A stretch of 64,000 nt of DNA from Diorhabda sublineata (Eukaryota > Arthropoda > Insecta > Coleoptera > Chrysomelidae). The stretch is from the NCBI RefSeq assembly GCF_026230105.1, contig NC_079482.1, positions 16,306,001 through 16,370,000 on the forward strand, in the 5' to 3' direction. The stretch's first letter is position 1. Every line of letters begins with the position of its first letter. Shown piece after piece: positions 48,421 through 60,299 of the stretch. The notes beneath the pieces were generated by a model, which was given only the letters and a program-made list of their open reading frames with translations, had not been told where the DNA came from and ran no database searches. The position numbers and the translations under genes are program-made.

Positions 48421-50039
48421 GAAATTAGATTTTCTAGCGAATCCTGTTTTTCATATTGAAACCGATAATGGTAGAGACGAAAGTGACATTTTGGTATAAA
48501 CAGAAGAGGATTTACTGTGTTAATTAGGCTCCTCGAATATTTACTTTACCATATAATTTTCTGTTTATTACGTATCGAGCATAGCGGTGATTTATACAAC
48601 AAAAGACAACTAATATTATAAATTATTTAGATTCCTCTATTATTCGCGCTTATTTCATTCTCATTAGATTAGTTGGGTGTTTAATCAAGAATTTGGCGGC
48701 ATTTCTTTTTTTTTTATTATTCGCATCAACCGTATACTGGTTATTAGCGATTTAGTACAGATTAAGTATTTAATCTATGAATAATTGTTAGATTAATTTT
48801 ATTATAGAGATCTGTTTAAGGTAATTTTTAAGGTAAGTAATGTTGTACTTTGGTCCTAAAATTTCACGTATTTTTCCGAGTGGTAGATTTGATGATGATC
48901 TTTCTGAGTTAAGAGATGGACATTCTGCAATGGCGGCATTTCTTGTTATAGATAAATATTCCTCTGTTTTGTATCAATTCTCTGTTTTTGGAAAACTCCC
49001 GTAGTAAAGTAGGAATGTCAGTGATTTTGAAAAAGAGAAAATAGGTGGGAAACTTCGTATCCCGACTAAGGTAACCCAACCTATTTTGAACTGTCAATAC
49101 AGAGTATCTCAAAACTAGGCGGGAAACACCATGGTTCAATAGTAAATGGTAGGTTTACATTCTTCCGAAACTTCCACTTGCCCGTTGAAAGGTAAGTAAT
49201 GAATATCTACGTTCACTCCTTTCAGCGATCCTTTTTTAGTTTTCGGGAAACGTTCTATGTTTGTGTTTAATTATTAGTGTCGGTTATATGAGTTGTCTAG
49301 ATTCCGTTTTGCTGTTTTGGAATGTATTGAACTCAGTGATCATTAAAATTACATTAAATATTAAAAATTTTCACACTAAATCAAATATAATAGCTTATAT
49401 TTTTTTAAAATTGATTTACTGTAAATAAAACTATTAATAATTAACAGTATTAATTGCTTAAAAATTGGTTTCTTCATATCGCTTAATGAATTTTAAATTC
49501 TGCTTAGATGTTATTATTGTCTCGGGGAGAAGGAATATGGGATTTAGCCTTGTGATGAAAATAACGTTATCATGGAAGTTTGAAACAATGATTTACTTCT
49601 AGATGAAGAAATTGTAGCAGTTATGAAATACCTGACAAACTATAACAGAAAAGAGTGATGTTGTAATATAAGATTACATTAGAACTAGTATAAATAACTC
49701 TCATTCATTATCTCGTGTTTTGTAAGAGCCTAAAAACACCAAAGAGACTTATTTTGACTTAACTTGAGAGAAAAAGCTTGTAGATTACTTAGGCAACGTG
49801 GATTTGATGGTGAAACTGATCAAAACAATTTAAAAGTGTCCTACAGTGGCAACACGAATTCTAAATCGGTATCAACTGATTTTTATTACCAAATAAGAGG
49901 CAGAGAAGATAATAATAAAGATCCGTCGATAGTCAGAGTTCTAGCAAAAGTTCTGTTAGTGTTTCGTCTTCTAAAGCCAAGAAAGAGGATGTAAATGTAA
50001 AAAAATTAAAAACAAATAAGAGTTTGGACATTTGGACCT
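48421..50039. other. AT-rich stretch, no gene seen
   Basis: The 76-codon frames at 48909-49139 and 49764-49994 have no recognisable domain. Confidence 0.4.
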
Positions 50040-50480
50040 GTTATCTTTCATCATCTTTCTCTCGGTGCTTTTAAGTTCTTTCTTTTTTCTTGATTACTGT
50101 TTCCATCGCATACGTAATTACGCGTCTTGTACATTTTTATTTTGTTTTGTTTTTTAATAGGCTTTTATTTCCGTCATAGGTTTGATACCCTTTATTATCC
50201 TTTCCTTTATCCTGTTTCAAATCCTTTTTCAAAATTTTCAGTTTGCTTTCTCTTCTGGTTTTCCCCCTATTTTCGTATTTTTGTTTTTGCTGCATTATTT
50301 TTAGTCCGTAATTGCTTGCTTCTTCTTCTTATTTGTTGATTGCCTTTATTAATTCCCTATGTCCATTTGTCTGTTTGGGTCTCCCTGTTTGACGCATTTA
50401 TTTATGTGCCTCTTCCCTAATATTGTGCCATGGAATCTCTCTTCAATGTCACTCTTATTTAGTATTATCTCTATTAATTT
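50040..50480 (-). pseudogene. Small LINE RT scrap
   Basis: The minus strand reads KLIEIILNKSDIEERF then HINKCVKQGDP (about 50480-50385). It aligns with KLIVNVTLK then ENVKHGDPISP of the LINE at 17.9 kb, so it holds the start of the RT QGDP block. The remainder is Lys-rich and unreadable. Confidence 0.48.
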
Positions 50481-50606
50481 TTAAGAACTGATCTAATGTT
50501 CCTAAGAAGTTTGAGACAATTGACAGACTATAAATTGAAATAACTGACCAACTAACCAAAGCAAAATTTACTTAAAATAATCACAACATATTTATTATCT
50601 CTAAAG

Positions 50607-50621
50607 CAGGGGTGCTCAAAC
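50607..50621 (+). repeat. Left terminal inverted repeat of the hAT element
   Basis: 15 bp, perfect inverted match to 52313-52327. Confidence 0.93.
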
Positions 50622-50961
50622 GGTCGATCGCGAGTGCTTTTTGAGTAGATCTCTAGAAGAAAAAATTTTTTAATAAGTAGGTAGGTAACTAAACTACAAA
50701 AATGTATTACGTAATAAAATAACACTGCTTGCGGCAAAAGGCGACTTTATCAAAGGAACGCGCGGCACTTGTCAAAGAAAAGCCGCGTTGTTTCTAGACT
50801 AGACTGTACTGTCTAGTTTCGGGCGGCGCGTTTGACGGGAACATTCGAGACTTTCTTTCACGCCGATATAAATGTTGCGCCTGCATGAATTGGATTCATT
50901 CTGAATTGTAACTTGATAGCGATACTACGTCGATACAAAGTTTATTATTAAATAGTGGAAA

Positions 50962-51982
50962 ATGAGTGTAGTGAAGAAATCTAAAACGTATCATTTTAAT
51001 AAGGATTGGGAGGAAGAATTTTTCTTTTGTATGGTGAAGGATAAGTGCATTTGTGTTATTTGTCGTGCGTCAGTTGCAATACCTAAGTGTGGTAACTTAG
51101 AGTGGCATCATAAAACGGTTCATAAAAACTATCAAAAGGATTTTCTGCCACAGAGTGAATTAAGAAAACGAAAAGTAAGTGATTTTATATCTTGTTTGAA
51201 AAAAGAGCAAACCATGTTCACAAGACTAGCCAAACAGCTTTTCTAGACGAAAGAGGTGATGACACTCAGATTTTGAAAAACGAAAAATGGCTGACTGATT
51301 TGGCATTTTTGACTGACATCACAATGCACTTAAACATCGTTAACTTGGAGCTTCAAGGTAAAGGAAAAACTATTATTGAGATGATTAGCGCAGTAAACGC
51401 ATTCAAAAGTAAATTGCAACTTATGATAGATCAACTGAAAAGAAAGGATCTGAAACATTTTCCGTCTTTGAAAGCAAGGATTCCTCAGTTTAATTATGAT
51501 ACGTATGAGGCTGAATTATCAAATATTTGGGACAGTTCGAAATGCGTTTTTATGATTGCAGTAAATTGGAAAATATAGCTTCATTTATGAGTTATCCTTT
51601 TTCATGTAAAAACATTGAGGAATTAGCTACTGAAATAGCAAGTCAGTTTAATATGAACTCATGTTCTGTTGAAAATAAGTTGGTGCAGATTATATCAGAT
51701 ATACATCTCAAAGCTACAGCATCTGATACAAGTTTCTGGTGTTTTATATCTGAAGATAAATATCCGAATCTAAGGCAAATCGCCCTTCAACTGATGGCAT
51801 TGTTTGGGTCAACTACTGCATTTTCTGAAATGAAGATAATTAAGTCAAAATATCGCAATCGACTAACTGACGATCATATGTCATCACGCTTGCGATTAGC
51901 ACTCAGTGGTTACGTACCATCTTATGAAAAGTATGCTGAGGACATGCAGTGCCACGCTTCAACATCCAAAGCCACTCTTTAG
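50962..51982 (+). pseudogene. hAT transposase, BED-finger N-terminus and dimerisation C-terminus, middle deleted
   Basis: Three frames form one broken gene. 50962-51240: start ATG, then KDKCICVICRAS and LEWHHKTVHKNY, a BED-type zinc finger (C-x2-C ... H-x4-H), then SLKKEQ-type linker. From about 51238, frame +2: FLDERGDDTQILKNEKWLTD, LAFLTDITMHLNIVNLELQG. From about 51535, another shift: KLENIASFMSYPFSCKNIEE, ATASDTSFWCFI and the hAT dimerisation block ending FSEMKIIKSKYRNRLTDDHM. Proteins of this type (GTF2IRD2/SCAND3-like hAT) are about 600 residues. Here roughly 300 residues with the catalytic Asp positions are missing at the 51238 junction, and the usual YxCExxFS motif has lost about four residues (STTAFSEM). 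It cannot be active. Confidence 0.85.
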
Positions 51983-52160
51983 TTGGGTTTAACACCATAT
52001 GTAACTCTTTTGTTTTGTAACAACCAATAAACTCGCAATTTTGAATAACTATGAGTTTTTTCATTGATATTGTAGAGAATTACCTAACTAAACCTAACCC
52101 AAACCTTGACTAAAATAATGTACCTATATTGTGCAGAAAGCTAATATCTATATATGCTAC

Positions 52161-52213
52161 GGTACACCCTACCTACCTAGGTAGGTAGGGTGTACCTAGG
52201 TAGGTAGGGTGTA
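52161..52213. repeat. 36-bp perfect palindrome plus 19-bp tandem copy
   Basis: 52161-52196 is a perfect palindrome centred on CCTAGG (18-bp arms ending in GGTACACC...). The unit CCTAGGTAGGTAGGGTGTA (52176-52194) is repeated at 52195-52213. Lies near the right end of the hAT element. Confidence 0.93.
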
Positions 52214-52312
52214 TCGTGTATGTATGACAACCCTGCATCACACATACTTGCAGCCTCTCAGAGTCGATCGTAAGTAGTCTAAAAATATTGAGGTAGATCG
52301 CCAGCAGTTCAA

Positions 52313-52327
52313 GTTTGAGCACCCCTG
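52313..52327 (-). repeat. Right terminal inverted repeat of the hAT element
   Basis: 15 bp, perfect inverted match to 50607-50621. Confidence 0.93.
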
Positions 52328-52335
52328 TTCTAAAG

Positions 52336-55300
52336 GATACGATATAGTTTATGGAAAAGACAGAGAAACTTTGTGAGAGCCTTGAAATTAAATAAAACTG
52401 AATATTTGGCTCAAATATTTGGCAGTACTATTATTTCTAATTTTTATTCTATTACTTATTTTGCTACCAAAGAATTTATTATTTATTCATAATTTTTTAT
52501 TGAAAATATTCAAAGCATCATCCACGAATTTCCCCTATTGCAAAATTAGAAAGACTAAGAAGAATATAACCATTATAATGGCTAACATGATAGAAATGTT
52601 CAATTTGCAATGGAATGAAATGTACAGGCTGTAATGAAGATTTACACAAACAAATAATAATAAGTTTCCACAATGAAATTAGTTAAAGAACTACCATAAG
52701 AGTTGAGAAAATTATATTAAAACCGCTTACAACATTTTGTATTTATAAAGTTAAAATTTATTAATGTATTGTAACGATTGATACAATTCAAAAATGTGTT
52801 TTCCAATGAGAAAAATTAGAACAGAGTTCAGCTCCAAGATTTTTGGATTAAAATTTGAAAAAATGTTAAAGATATCACGTCTATCAGCAGCTGTACAGTT
52901 ATTAATAAACGTAAATATATCTAGGAAACCATTCATCTAATTTATTACTTGGTATTAATCTGAAAAAAACCTTAATGTGGATTTATGAAGCGAGTTAACG
53001 CTATTGAGCGTATAGTCGGGAAGATGACGTAAAATTTATAATATAAAAAGGAAGAAAAAAGGAAACCTGTCTTATTTGATATAATTCCGTGATCATCTGG
53101 GAGTGGGAGGCTGTGGATCGTGTGAAAAATTATTATTAACGCGATATTTCACGAAAATTTGCAATTTCGAGATTGTTATCAATCACGAGTTATCAATCTA
53201 TTGCAAAGTGGTACTAAGGAGTGTAATGAATTATGAGGTGTACTTTTGTCAAAATTTGAACGGATTCTATTTGAACATTTTCGGAAATAAACTTTTCATT
53301 GCATATCAATTAGAGTTAAAAAACCTGTCCACTATGATTTATTGTTGTTTCTTTAAGTATTATTTAACCTTGCTAAAATCAATCAACCAACAATTTGGTC
53401 ATCTCAAATTATACAAAACGCGATTTTCAAAACCCATTGGTGTCACTCCACTGTGAATTGCTTTTAACACTTGTACTGTGAATTGCTTTTAGCACTTGTA
53501 TTTGGAGTCTTAGATTTCACAGCTCGATTTTTCAGGTATCTGTGTTTGGGATGATTTTTTAAAATAGATATTAAGGAAGTATACCACGTATTAGCGATGG
53601 GCTGCCTACAAATAATTACCCGCAATTACCTGTAATCAATATTAGTATAATTAATTCACCAAAGTAACTTGTAATTACGTGTTTTTTCAATTAATTTTAT
53701 GTCATTTGAAATAAAATGATGTCACGAATTGAAATTTAAATGGTTGTCAACTCTCAGTCAGCCGCAACGTTAGGGTTACCAGGTGTAAAGAGGTATATCA
53801 TTGTTAATTATTGACACTTACCTGTTATGAAAAATGATATAAAATTGAAACTTTATCTATATTAATTACGAAAATCCATGGTTGCCATTTGGAAAATGGC
53901 CGCAAACAGAGGTTTCCTTGATTTCAATGAACGATTATTGTTGTAGGTATGTGCACGCGCAAGAAAGAAGATACACGCATGATTGCGTATTGTAAATAAT
54001 GTCAAAGCAAGGCAGCTGAGACACTTATACCATAGCGACAGTTACATATAGTATAAGTATTTTCTCACTTACAAAAAATGTATTTTTTGTTTAATCTCAA
54101 ATAACACAAATATGCGAACAAAATAATGATTTCATTATTGATGAAATAATTGTTTTACATGCTCTTTCCTACTCAGCAGTTTTTATAGTAATTCCTATTG
54201 AGTGTGTTTGTACGTTTTGGCAGTGCTATATAAAAATATGAGGATTTTTTATTCATATTCATATTCGATATGTCATACCAGGAGTGAGTTATTGTAGTGA
54301 AATCAAAGTGAGAAAATAGCAAAAGGTATATAAGAAAAACTGTTATCAACGTATTTAAAGTTGATATTAAAGTAGATATAATGCATGGGTTCGACAAGTA
54401 TCCACAATATCGATAAAATGACCTGGTTGTTACCATAAACAGTTATTGAATAATGCTCTTCAAAGAACCACTCTTGGTTTGCAATGGTTGAATTAAATTG
54501 AAGCTTTTTGGAAAATTTCATAGAAATGTTCTCATTTTGTGGCCTTTTCAATGTCAGGAAGGTTTTTCTTTAGCAGAATCTGTTCTCCCTTTTAGAAAAA
54601 GCTTCCTCTTTCATCACCCATCGTCACGCCGATATTCCAGTACCTATTTGTAAAAGTCAAGATCCACATGGTGTTCCACTTGAAACGAACTCTTTAAGCC
54701 CAGGATGATGACTCACTCGTTCTACCGAGAACGTAGATTCTCAAATCATGTTTTGAAACCGACACTCACTAATGTTTGAAGTAGCAGATCGACAATTCGT
54801 AACTGGATCAAACTTTTAATCGCTTGTCTCAACAAATGAAGACATACTTATTAAAAAATTTATAAACGTAAGTTCTTGCATTTATAAAACTTCAAATACT
54901 CTAATTTTTCTCTAAATACACTCTTCATTGTTATAAAAATCGTGAAATAGTAAATTTGAAATAAAATACAAATAATAAAGCTGAAAGCAAGTACTTTTAA
55001 CTTACCATGATCAGTAAGCTTGTTTCCCGATCAGTGACGTCGTTTGGATTAATGATAGCCTTTCCGTGACAATGAATAAATCAATCAATCAATCAATAAC
55101 GTATATTTCTTTGTAACATGTGATAACATTTCTTTAATCATGAGAAAATCCAACTTTCTTTAAAAGTTCTCAACCCACTTAATACTTTTCCCCCAAACCG
55201 CGTAATCGATTAATAGAAAAGTTTGAGGATCCCGTGCCGATAAAAGTTGAAATTGGAATGAGCCTTCACACATGAATAGAATAAATTATAAAATTCAAAA

Positions 55301-55894
55301 ATGTAAATGTGTATTGAAATGAGGAAAGTATTGAATACCTGCTGAGAGCACGTTGGAAATAAACATAAGATGATGAAAAGTACGAATTAGTTCTTGTTAG
55401 TGTTTACTTTATGACATGTACTTCGTGACAATCTGAAGTTAAGTAGTTCAACTTTTTATATGTAATTACGAGGATGAGGGTTGAAGAGAGAAAAACATTT
55501 ACATTCTCCTATTAAACATTGCAAGAAATCTGAATTATGATTTGGAAAAAAATAGTGAAAAATTCTCATAATTCTCTAATTTGGAAATGTTTGCTCCAAA
55601 TATTTGGAACATTAAAAATACGAGCTTATTGAGTATGGAAACTGCACGGATAATTTTGGTTTGGATTCATGACTAGTCCTTTCTTAGCATTGACAAATTC
55701 CGAAAATATATCTTCACACAACATAACAACGTTAAAGTCAGATTTAATTTTATAAAATATAGCCAAGTAATACATGCCTACAAATCAGAGTACTAAATAA
55801 AATCGTCAAAAAAATTAGCTTATTACCATCGCAGCTATAAATAGACGGAGAAATTATTACTCCCAGCAGTAAACTAAGATACTCATGTCGTCAA
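52336..55894. other. AT-rich stretch, no gene seen
   Basis: The 117-codon frame at 53103-53456 has no recognisable motif, and its end runs into a tandem repeat. An (AATC)n run lies at 55078-55098 and might be a LINE 3' tail. Frames at 54173-54551 are low-complexity. Confidence 0.4.
53451..53500. repeat. Two-unit 25-bp tandem repeat
   Basis: CTGTGAATTGCTTTTARCAC followed by TTGTA, twice, with one mismatch. Confidence 0.92.
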
Positions 55895-56960
55895 AAATCG
55901 GCTGTTGTACCAGAAAACATCGATGCTGTGCTTAATCTGATATTGCAAGATCATCATGTGACATACAGTGAGTTTGAGGAATACTTGGGAATAATCCATC
56001 AAAAAAGGTTGCGTCAATTGTCCTTTAACAGACGTCTGTAAGATCGTGATAGGCAAAGAAACATGGATTTATGTATATGAATCCGAAACTGCACAACACA
56101 GCACACATCAGTTCGAACAAAAACGTTTATGAAGAATCAAAACATCTATTTGATGGGTGATCCGCCGTACAATCATTGTTACGCACACAATGATTTCTTC
56201 TTATTTCCACAGATCAAATGTTTGTCTGAATGCGTCCATCGTATCGAAGACGGTACCTTCAATCCCTGTATTTAGCTTGAAATGTGAAAATTATAAAAGA
56301 GTTAACAACAGAGTAACAAAGAGTTAACACTTTCTCATTAATGCTATTATATTCATAATCTCCTAACCTAACCTATCCTAGCCTAACCTACCCTAAATTG
56401 AAAGGCTTTTTAGTGGAAAATTAAAAATATTTTGAACTTAATACCAAAAATGCACTCATTCTTAGAAAATATAATTTGTTGTATCAAATTTTGTTCAATA
56501 TTTCATACAATATTTATTGAACATTTGCTCATTTTGGAAAGTCTTAGATGTTACTGATGGTTTTTCGTTTTGTCTTGATAATATTAATTATTCAAAAGTT
56601 CATATGTTTACCCAGCTCTAGGACTCACTTCGGCAGATCAAGTTTTCGTGTGCGCTCGTCGAACGAACTTTCGGACTCGACATAGGTAGTTTGCGCTAGA
56701 TGCCCGAAATGCTTTATAAATGTGCCTGTGCGCTCGATGCGCTCTTCGGATCCCACCCGTACATCTGAAGTGTAGACAGTGAGGTATCAAATGGTTGATG
56801 CGAATAACATATTTTGCAGGTACCTTAATTGGAATGGAAAAATGGTTCAACCATTGATTTAAACGTATACAAAAGTGTATCAATCTTAATGAAGAATATT
56901 TTGAAAAACAATAAAGCCATATATGATCATAAATATTTATTTTTATTTGTCACAAATCTT
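55895..56960 (+). pseudogene. Mariner relic C, interrupted
   Basis: Same subfamily as relic B. Reads SAVVPENIDAV then LILQDHHVTYSEFEEYLGI (HTH), KETWIYVYESETAQ (first catalytic block, with the Asp of GDE replaced by Lys), HTSVRTKTFMKNQNIYLM, GDPPYNHCYAHNDFFLFPQI (third catalytic Asp of the ND motif retained). Then about 600 bp of unrelated DNA (56240-56830) precede the matching C-terminus KWFNH...FKRIQKCINLNEEYFEKQ. The region between the HTH and the first catalytic block and the DNA-binding linker are partly deleted. Confidence 0.75.
56362..56396. repeat. Interstitial telomere-type repeat (CCTAA-like, 7 units)
   Basis: Seven consecutive pentamers: CCTAA, CCTAA, CCTAT, CCTAG, CCTAA, CCTAC, CCTAA. 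TTAGG/CCTAA is the common insect telomere unit. Located within the insert that splits mariner relic C. Confidence 0.7.
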
Positions 56961-58592
56961 TAGGAAGAACCCTGGTAATACAAGCAAATACAAACGCAAA
57001 TGAACACGGCATGAAACAAGTTTAAGAAACTGAGATTGCGGTGTGCAGATTAGCAAAAATAGCAAAAAAAATTATATGTAGGAGAATCATCTCAACTTAT
57101 GGTAATCAAACATTCGTATTACCTTTAACAGGGTAACATAAAAAAGCCACTACCAAAAACTTCAAAATCTAAATTATGACAAACCTTTATGATTGCAGAA
57201 AAGACTTTCGAAATAAATTCAACGCTCAAATCATTCTAAACATGTCCACAATGACGATTGTAAATCTCTGCCAGGATCATATTCACATAATATTTTCAAA
57301 TTCTAATACTACATTGACTCCACAACCAGGGTTTGCTTCGGTTCCGTCCTAGATACGAATTTGAGTCCCACTCAAAATGTGAAATAATCAAATCAAACTT
57401 TACCAACGTTGGATATGTTATCTTCATTGTTCGATTATTGAAATCTAGTGTTTTGTCTGTTTTTCATCAGTAACCAAGTAGATAGATTGCTAGTATGGGT
57501 AACAATATTCCACGAGCAGTAGATACTAGGAATGACAGACACGATAGAGCTAAAGATCACACTTGTTTTTTCTTGAAATGTAATAAAAGAATTAAAGTAA
57601 TGAAGATTAACTTATTATAAAAATACGGGACCAAAACTTTTAGAAAAAAGAACTATTTATAATTACATAGTTTACTTTTGAAATTAATGAGTTTATTGAC
57701 ATTTCAATATATTCTTAAAACATAAACGTTATTCGTCATAAACTATTCGTCTAATCATCAGATATCTAATTAAAAAATCTCTTAAAACAGTAAATTAACA
57801 GTTTACTTTTTCCATTAACAAACAAATAGGTTCTGGTTGAAGTGTCAAGGACGTGCCAAATGAAAAAAAATTTGAATGTAGAACTCAGTTGAATTACTCC
57901 AATAATTAGCTCTACTTGGTTGGTATTTAAATATTATTGGTATTAAAATATCTGGATCTCATTATACATATATATGGAAATGAATTGCTGGATGAGTTAT
58001 TAAGCGCAAGTCTCGAGAAAAGCTGAATCGATTGACAAGAAGACAAATGAAGAATGACCGATAAAGACAAAACAATTGAGTTAAGTTGGTATCAATGTCA
58101 ATGTCAACATTAGTCAAAGACGAATTGTCTCTGATAAAATGTGAACGTCTGTTTGATGTACATCTATAATATTACGAAATCTAAAAGCCACAAATTTCTA
58201 TAAAACTAGAAAAGTATGGTGTGTTTGTGACTCATTTATATTCGACGTCACTCCTACAAAGCGGCGGACGAATTTTAATACTTTGATTTGATTTGATTTG
58301 AGTTTACGAACTGCAGTTTTCAGCACGGCTTGCTTTCGCTATGATATAAACATTTCCCAGGGGCAGTCATTAAGTGTTTGCGGTATTAATCTAGAATACC
58401 CATTGTATGTTGCCTGTTCCCGTGTTTAAAAATCATCTGCTCTGTTTATTTACGCGCCAGGTAATCAAACAAAATATACAGTGTATCATGAAGTATAACA
58501 AGGAAAATAAAATTTAATTTATAATAAATAAGAATAACATGAAATCGAAAATGTGGGTATCATAATTGAAAATGTAATTTTCATTTGAATTT
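56961..58592. other. AT-rich stretch, no gene seen
   Basis: Only a (GATTT)n run at about 58283-58301 stands out. Confidence 0.4.
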
Positions 58593-58598
58593 TTTATT
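58593..58598 (-). terminator. Polyadenylation signal AATAAA behind the small ORF
   Basis: AATAAA on the minus strand about 32 nt after the stop codon of the 83-codon frame, a sensible distance for a very short 3' UTR. AATAAA is common in AT-rich DNA. Confidence 0.3.
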
Positions 58599-58629
58599 GA
58601 CTAGAAGAATTATAGGTATTCTATAATTT

Positions 58630-58881
58630 TTATTTTATGGCATAATCTAATTGTTGACTTAATTGTTCTTCTTTTTTTAACCCTATTAGCAGACCCAGCA
58701 ATCCTAATAGCAGAATAAGTATTAAGAAAACTAAAAAACTACAGAATCGATTGTTAAGCTGTACGAATTTCGCCTGGTCAGCTGGTAGTACATAAAAATT
58801 GTGGAATAAAGTGAATTCAATTGACTGAAAGTTCATTTCTGTTGTTTTGTTATTTTTTTGCATATTAACTGAGTGGAACAT
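58630..58881 (-). CDS. Candidate small single-pass membrane protein or last exon
   Basis: An 83-codon minus-strand frame from ATG 58881 to TAA 58630. It has a polar N-terminal half (SVNMQKNNKTTEMNFQSIEF), a well-formed 22-residue hydrophobic helix (CSFLVFLILILLLGLLGLLI) after residue 45, and a charged tail (KKEEQLSQQL). This is the layout of a type II or tail-anchored protein. AATAAA follows. No homologue recognised and no repeat resemblance. The start could instead be an acceptor-opened exon (several AG sites lie at 58800-58830). It could also be a chance frame. Confidence 0.3.
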   Translation of the reverse strand: MFHSVNMQKNNKTTEMNFQSIEFTLFHNFYVLPADQAKFVQLNNRFCSFLVFLILILLLGLLGLLIGLKKEEQLSQQLDYAIK

Positions 58882-58969
58882 GCTATCGCGTGATGTGAAT
58901 TTTCTAGAATGAATTTTCTAGATTCATAGAATCACTAACTAGTCTGGCATCCAATTCTATTTACCTCAG

Positions 58970-60180
58970 GTGTATTAAGAATAAGCTAAATAAACACTGG
59001 TCCTCTAAAGGTTTACGTATATCTGCAAAATCATGCGAAATTTATTTCCTCTATTGAAATTCTCGCATAGTGTCTTCTTAAAAATTATGTGAAATTTATC
59101 ATAAGACAATAAAAGCTACCAAAGATATTTATTATAATAAGATACTCGCCAATTCTCGTAATCTCTCTAGAGAAACATGGTCCATTGTGAATGATCTAAG
59201 AAATAAGGCTTCTTCATCATAACTCATGATCCGCTTTCATATCTCCCTGGTGCTAATACTAACTTACGCAGTTTCACTTTATGCCCGTAGTTTCGCAGTG
59301 TTTCGCAGTACAATTAATAACACCAAAAATAAATACTCATCTGGTACTAAAGGATTATAACCGTTTCATTTCAAAATGGCACTTTTCCCAATTGCTTTAA
59401 GACATTATCGCCCAATTGCACTTTCCCACATTATGTAAGATCATTGGATGATGGGTAAAAAAGAGGCTTTCAGCATTTCTGTTTAAATATAAAATACGTA
59501 CTACCCATAAATTTGGGGTTTTAAGTAACAAATCTACAAATGATTCTCCCTCCCCTCCTAAATAATGTCTACTCTAGCCTAAACAGTCATCACTCCACTG
59601 CAACTTTTTGTGATATTTTTAAGACTTTCGATTTTATATATCATAATATTCTAATTAACAAATCGCAGTACTACGGTTTCAGGGTAACAGCTTTAGCACG
59701 GTTCAAGTCATACCTCACCAACAGAGGTCAGCTTGTAAGGGTTGATACAAAGATGTCTTCTTGCAAGCCAATAGAATTTGGAGTGCCTCATCGCCCAGTA
59801 CCAGGCCCTATTTTGTTCGTTTCTCTTGGAGCACCCATGATATCACAGCACTTCATAGGACTATATTTAGTGACCTAATCAAACTTAAATCATAGTGTGA
59901 TTCTAACCTTCTTTGTCTTAATGTTTCTAAAACCAAAGTTTTATCCTATAAAAATATATTGCAGCCTTTTTTATTAAATAACACCACCAAGGACGTCATT
60001 GGATCTGTAAAATTCTTAGGGCTTGTAGTGGACAATTCCTTGAAATGGGAGTTACGTATTGCAGTCTTATTTAGAAAATATAAGTTTCTCCTGTTTTGCG
60101 CTGAGATCACTTTTTTTAAATTAGTAAGGGAAGAAATACAAGACGATTATAGTCCAGACAAGAGTTTCCTTTTACAGTAA
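58970..60180 (+). pseudogene. LINE relic, RT core, same family as the 43-kb copy
   Basis: Pre-RT linker KNKLNKHWSSKGLRISAKSC and YYNKILANSRNLSRETWSIV (58975-59210), then RT pieces: HFKMALFPIALRHYRPIAL, NSHHSTATFCDIFKTFDFIY then YGFRVTALARFKSYLTNRGQ (59582-59730; the D of FKTFD is the first catalytic Asp region), GVPHRPVPGPILF (family GVPQGSVLGPILF), then after loss of the FADD block LIKLKS, CDSNLLCLNVSKTKVL, SVKFLGLVVDNSLKW. The frame at 59540-59878 is open over the palm. It is dead because the catalytic FADD region is deleted. Confidence 0.8.
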
Positions 60181-60299
60181 TGACCAAAGTTTAAAGGATA
60201 TCTTGAGTAGATCACCTGCTATGGATTGACATCAAGTCAAGACTAATGTATTATCCCAATATATCATCAAATGTTAAAACAAACAGTGACAAGTTTAGT

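Larger units (their letters stand above)
50607..52327 (+). mobile_element. hAT DNA transposon, internally deleted, both ends present
   Basis: The element of 1721 bp begins CAGGGGTGCTCAAAC (50607-50621) and ends with the perfect reverse complement GTTTGAGCACCCCTG (52313-52327). The adjoining 8 bp are CTCTAAAG (50599-50606) and TTCTAAAG (52328-52335), a 7-of-8 match as expected for a hAT target duplication. Subterminal GTAGGTAGG repeats are present at both sides (50677-50687 and 52161-52213). It encodes a broken BED-finger hAT transposase. Confidence 0.92.

Noticed and set aside
53103..53456. 117-codon plus-strand frame starting MGGCGSCEK
   Set aside because: No domain, no splice or poly(A) support, and its end coincides with a tandem repeat; treated as chance.
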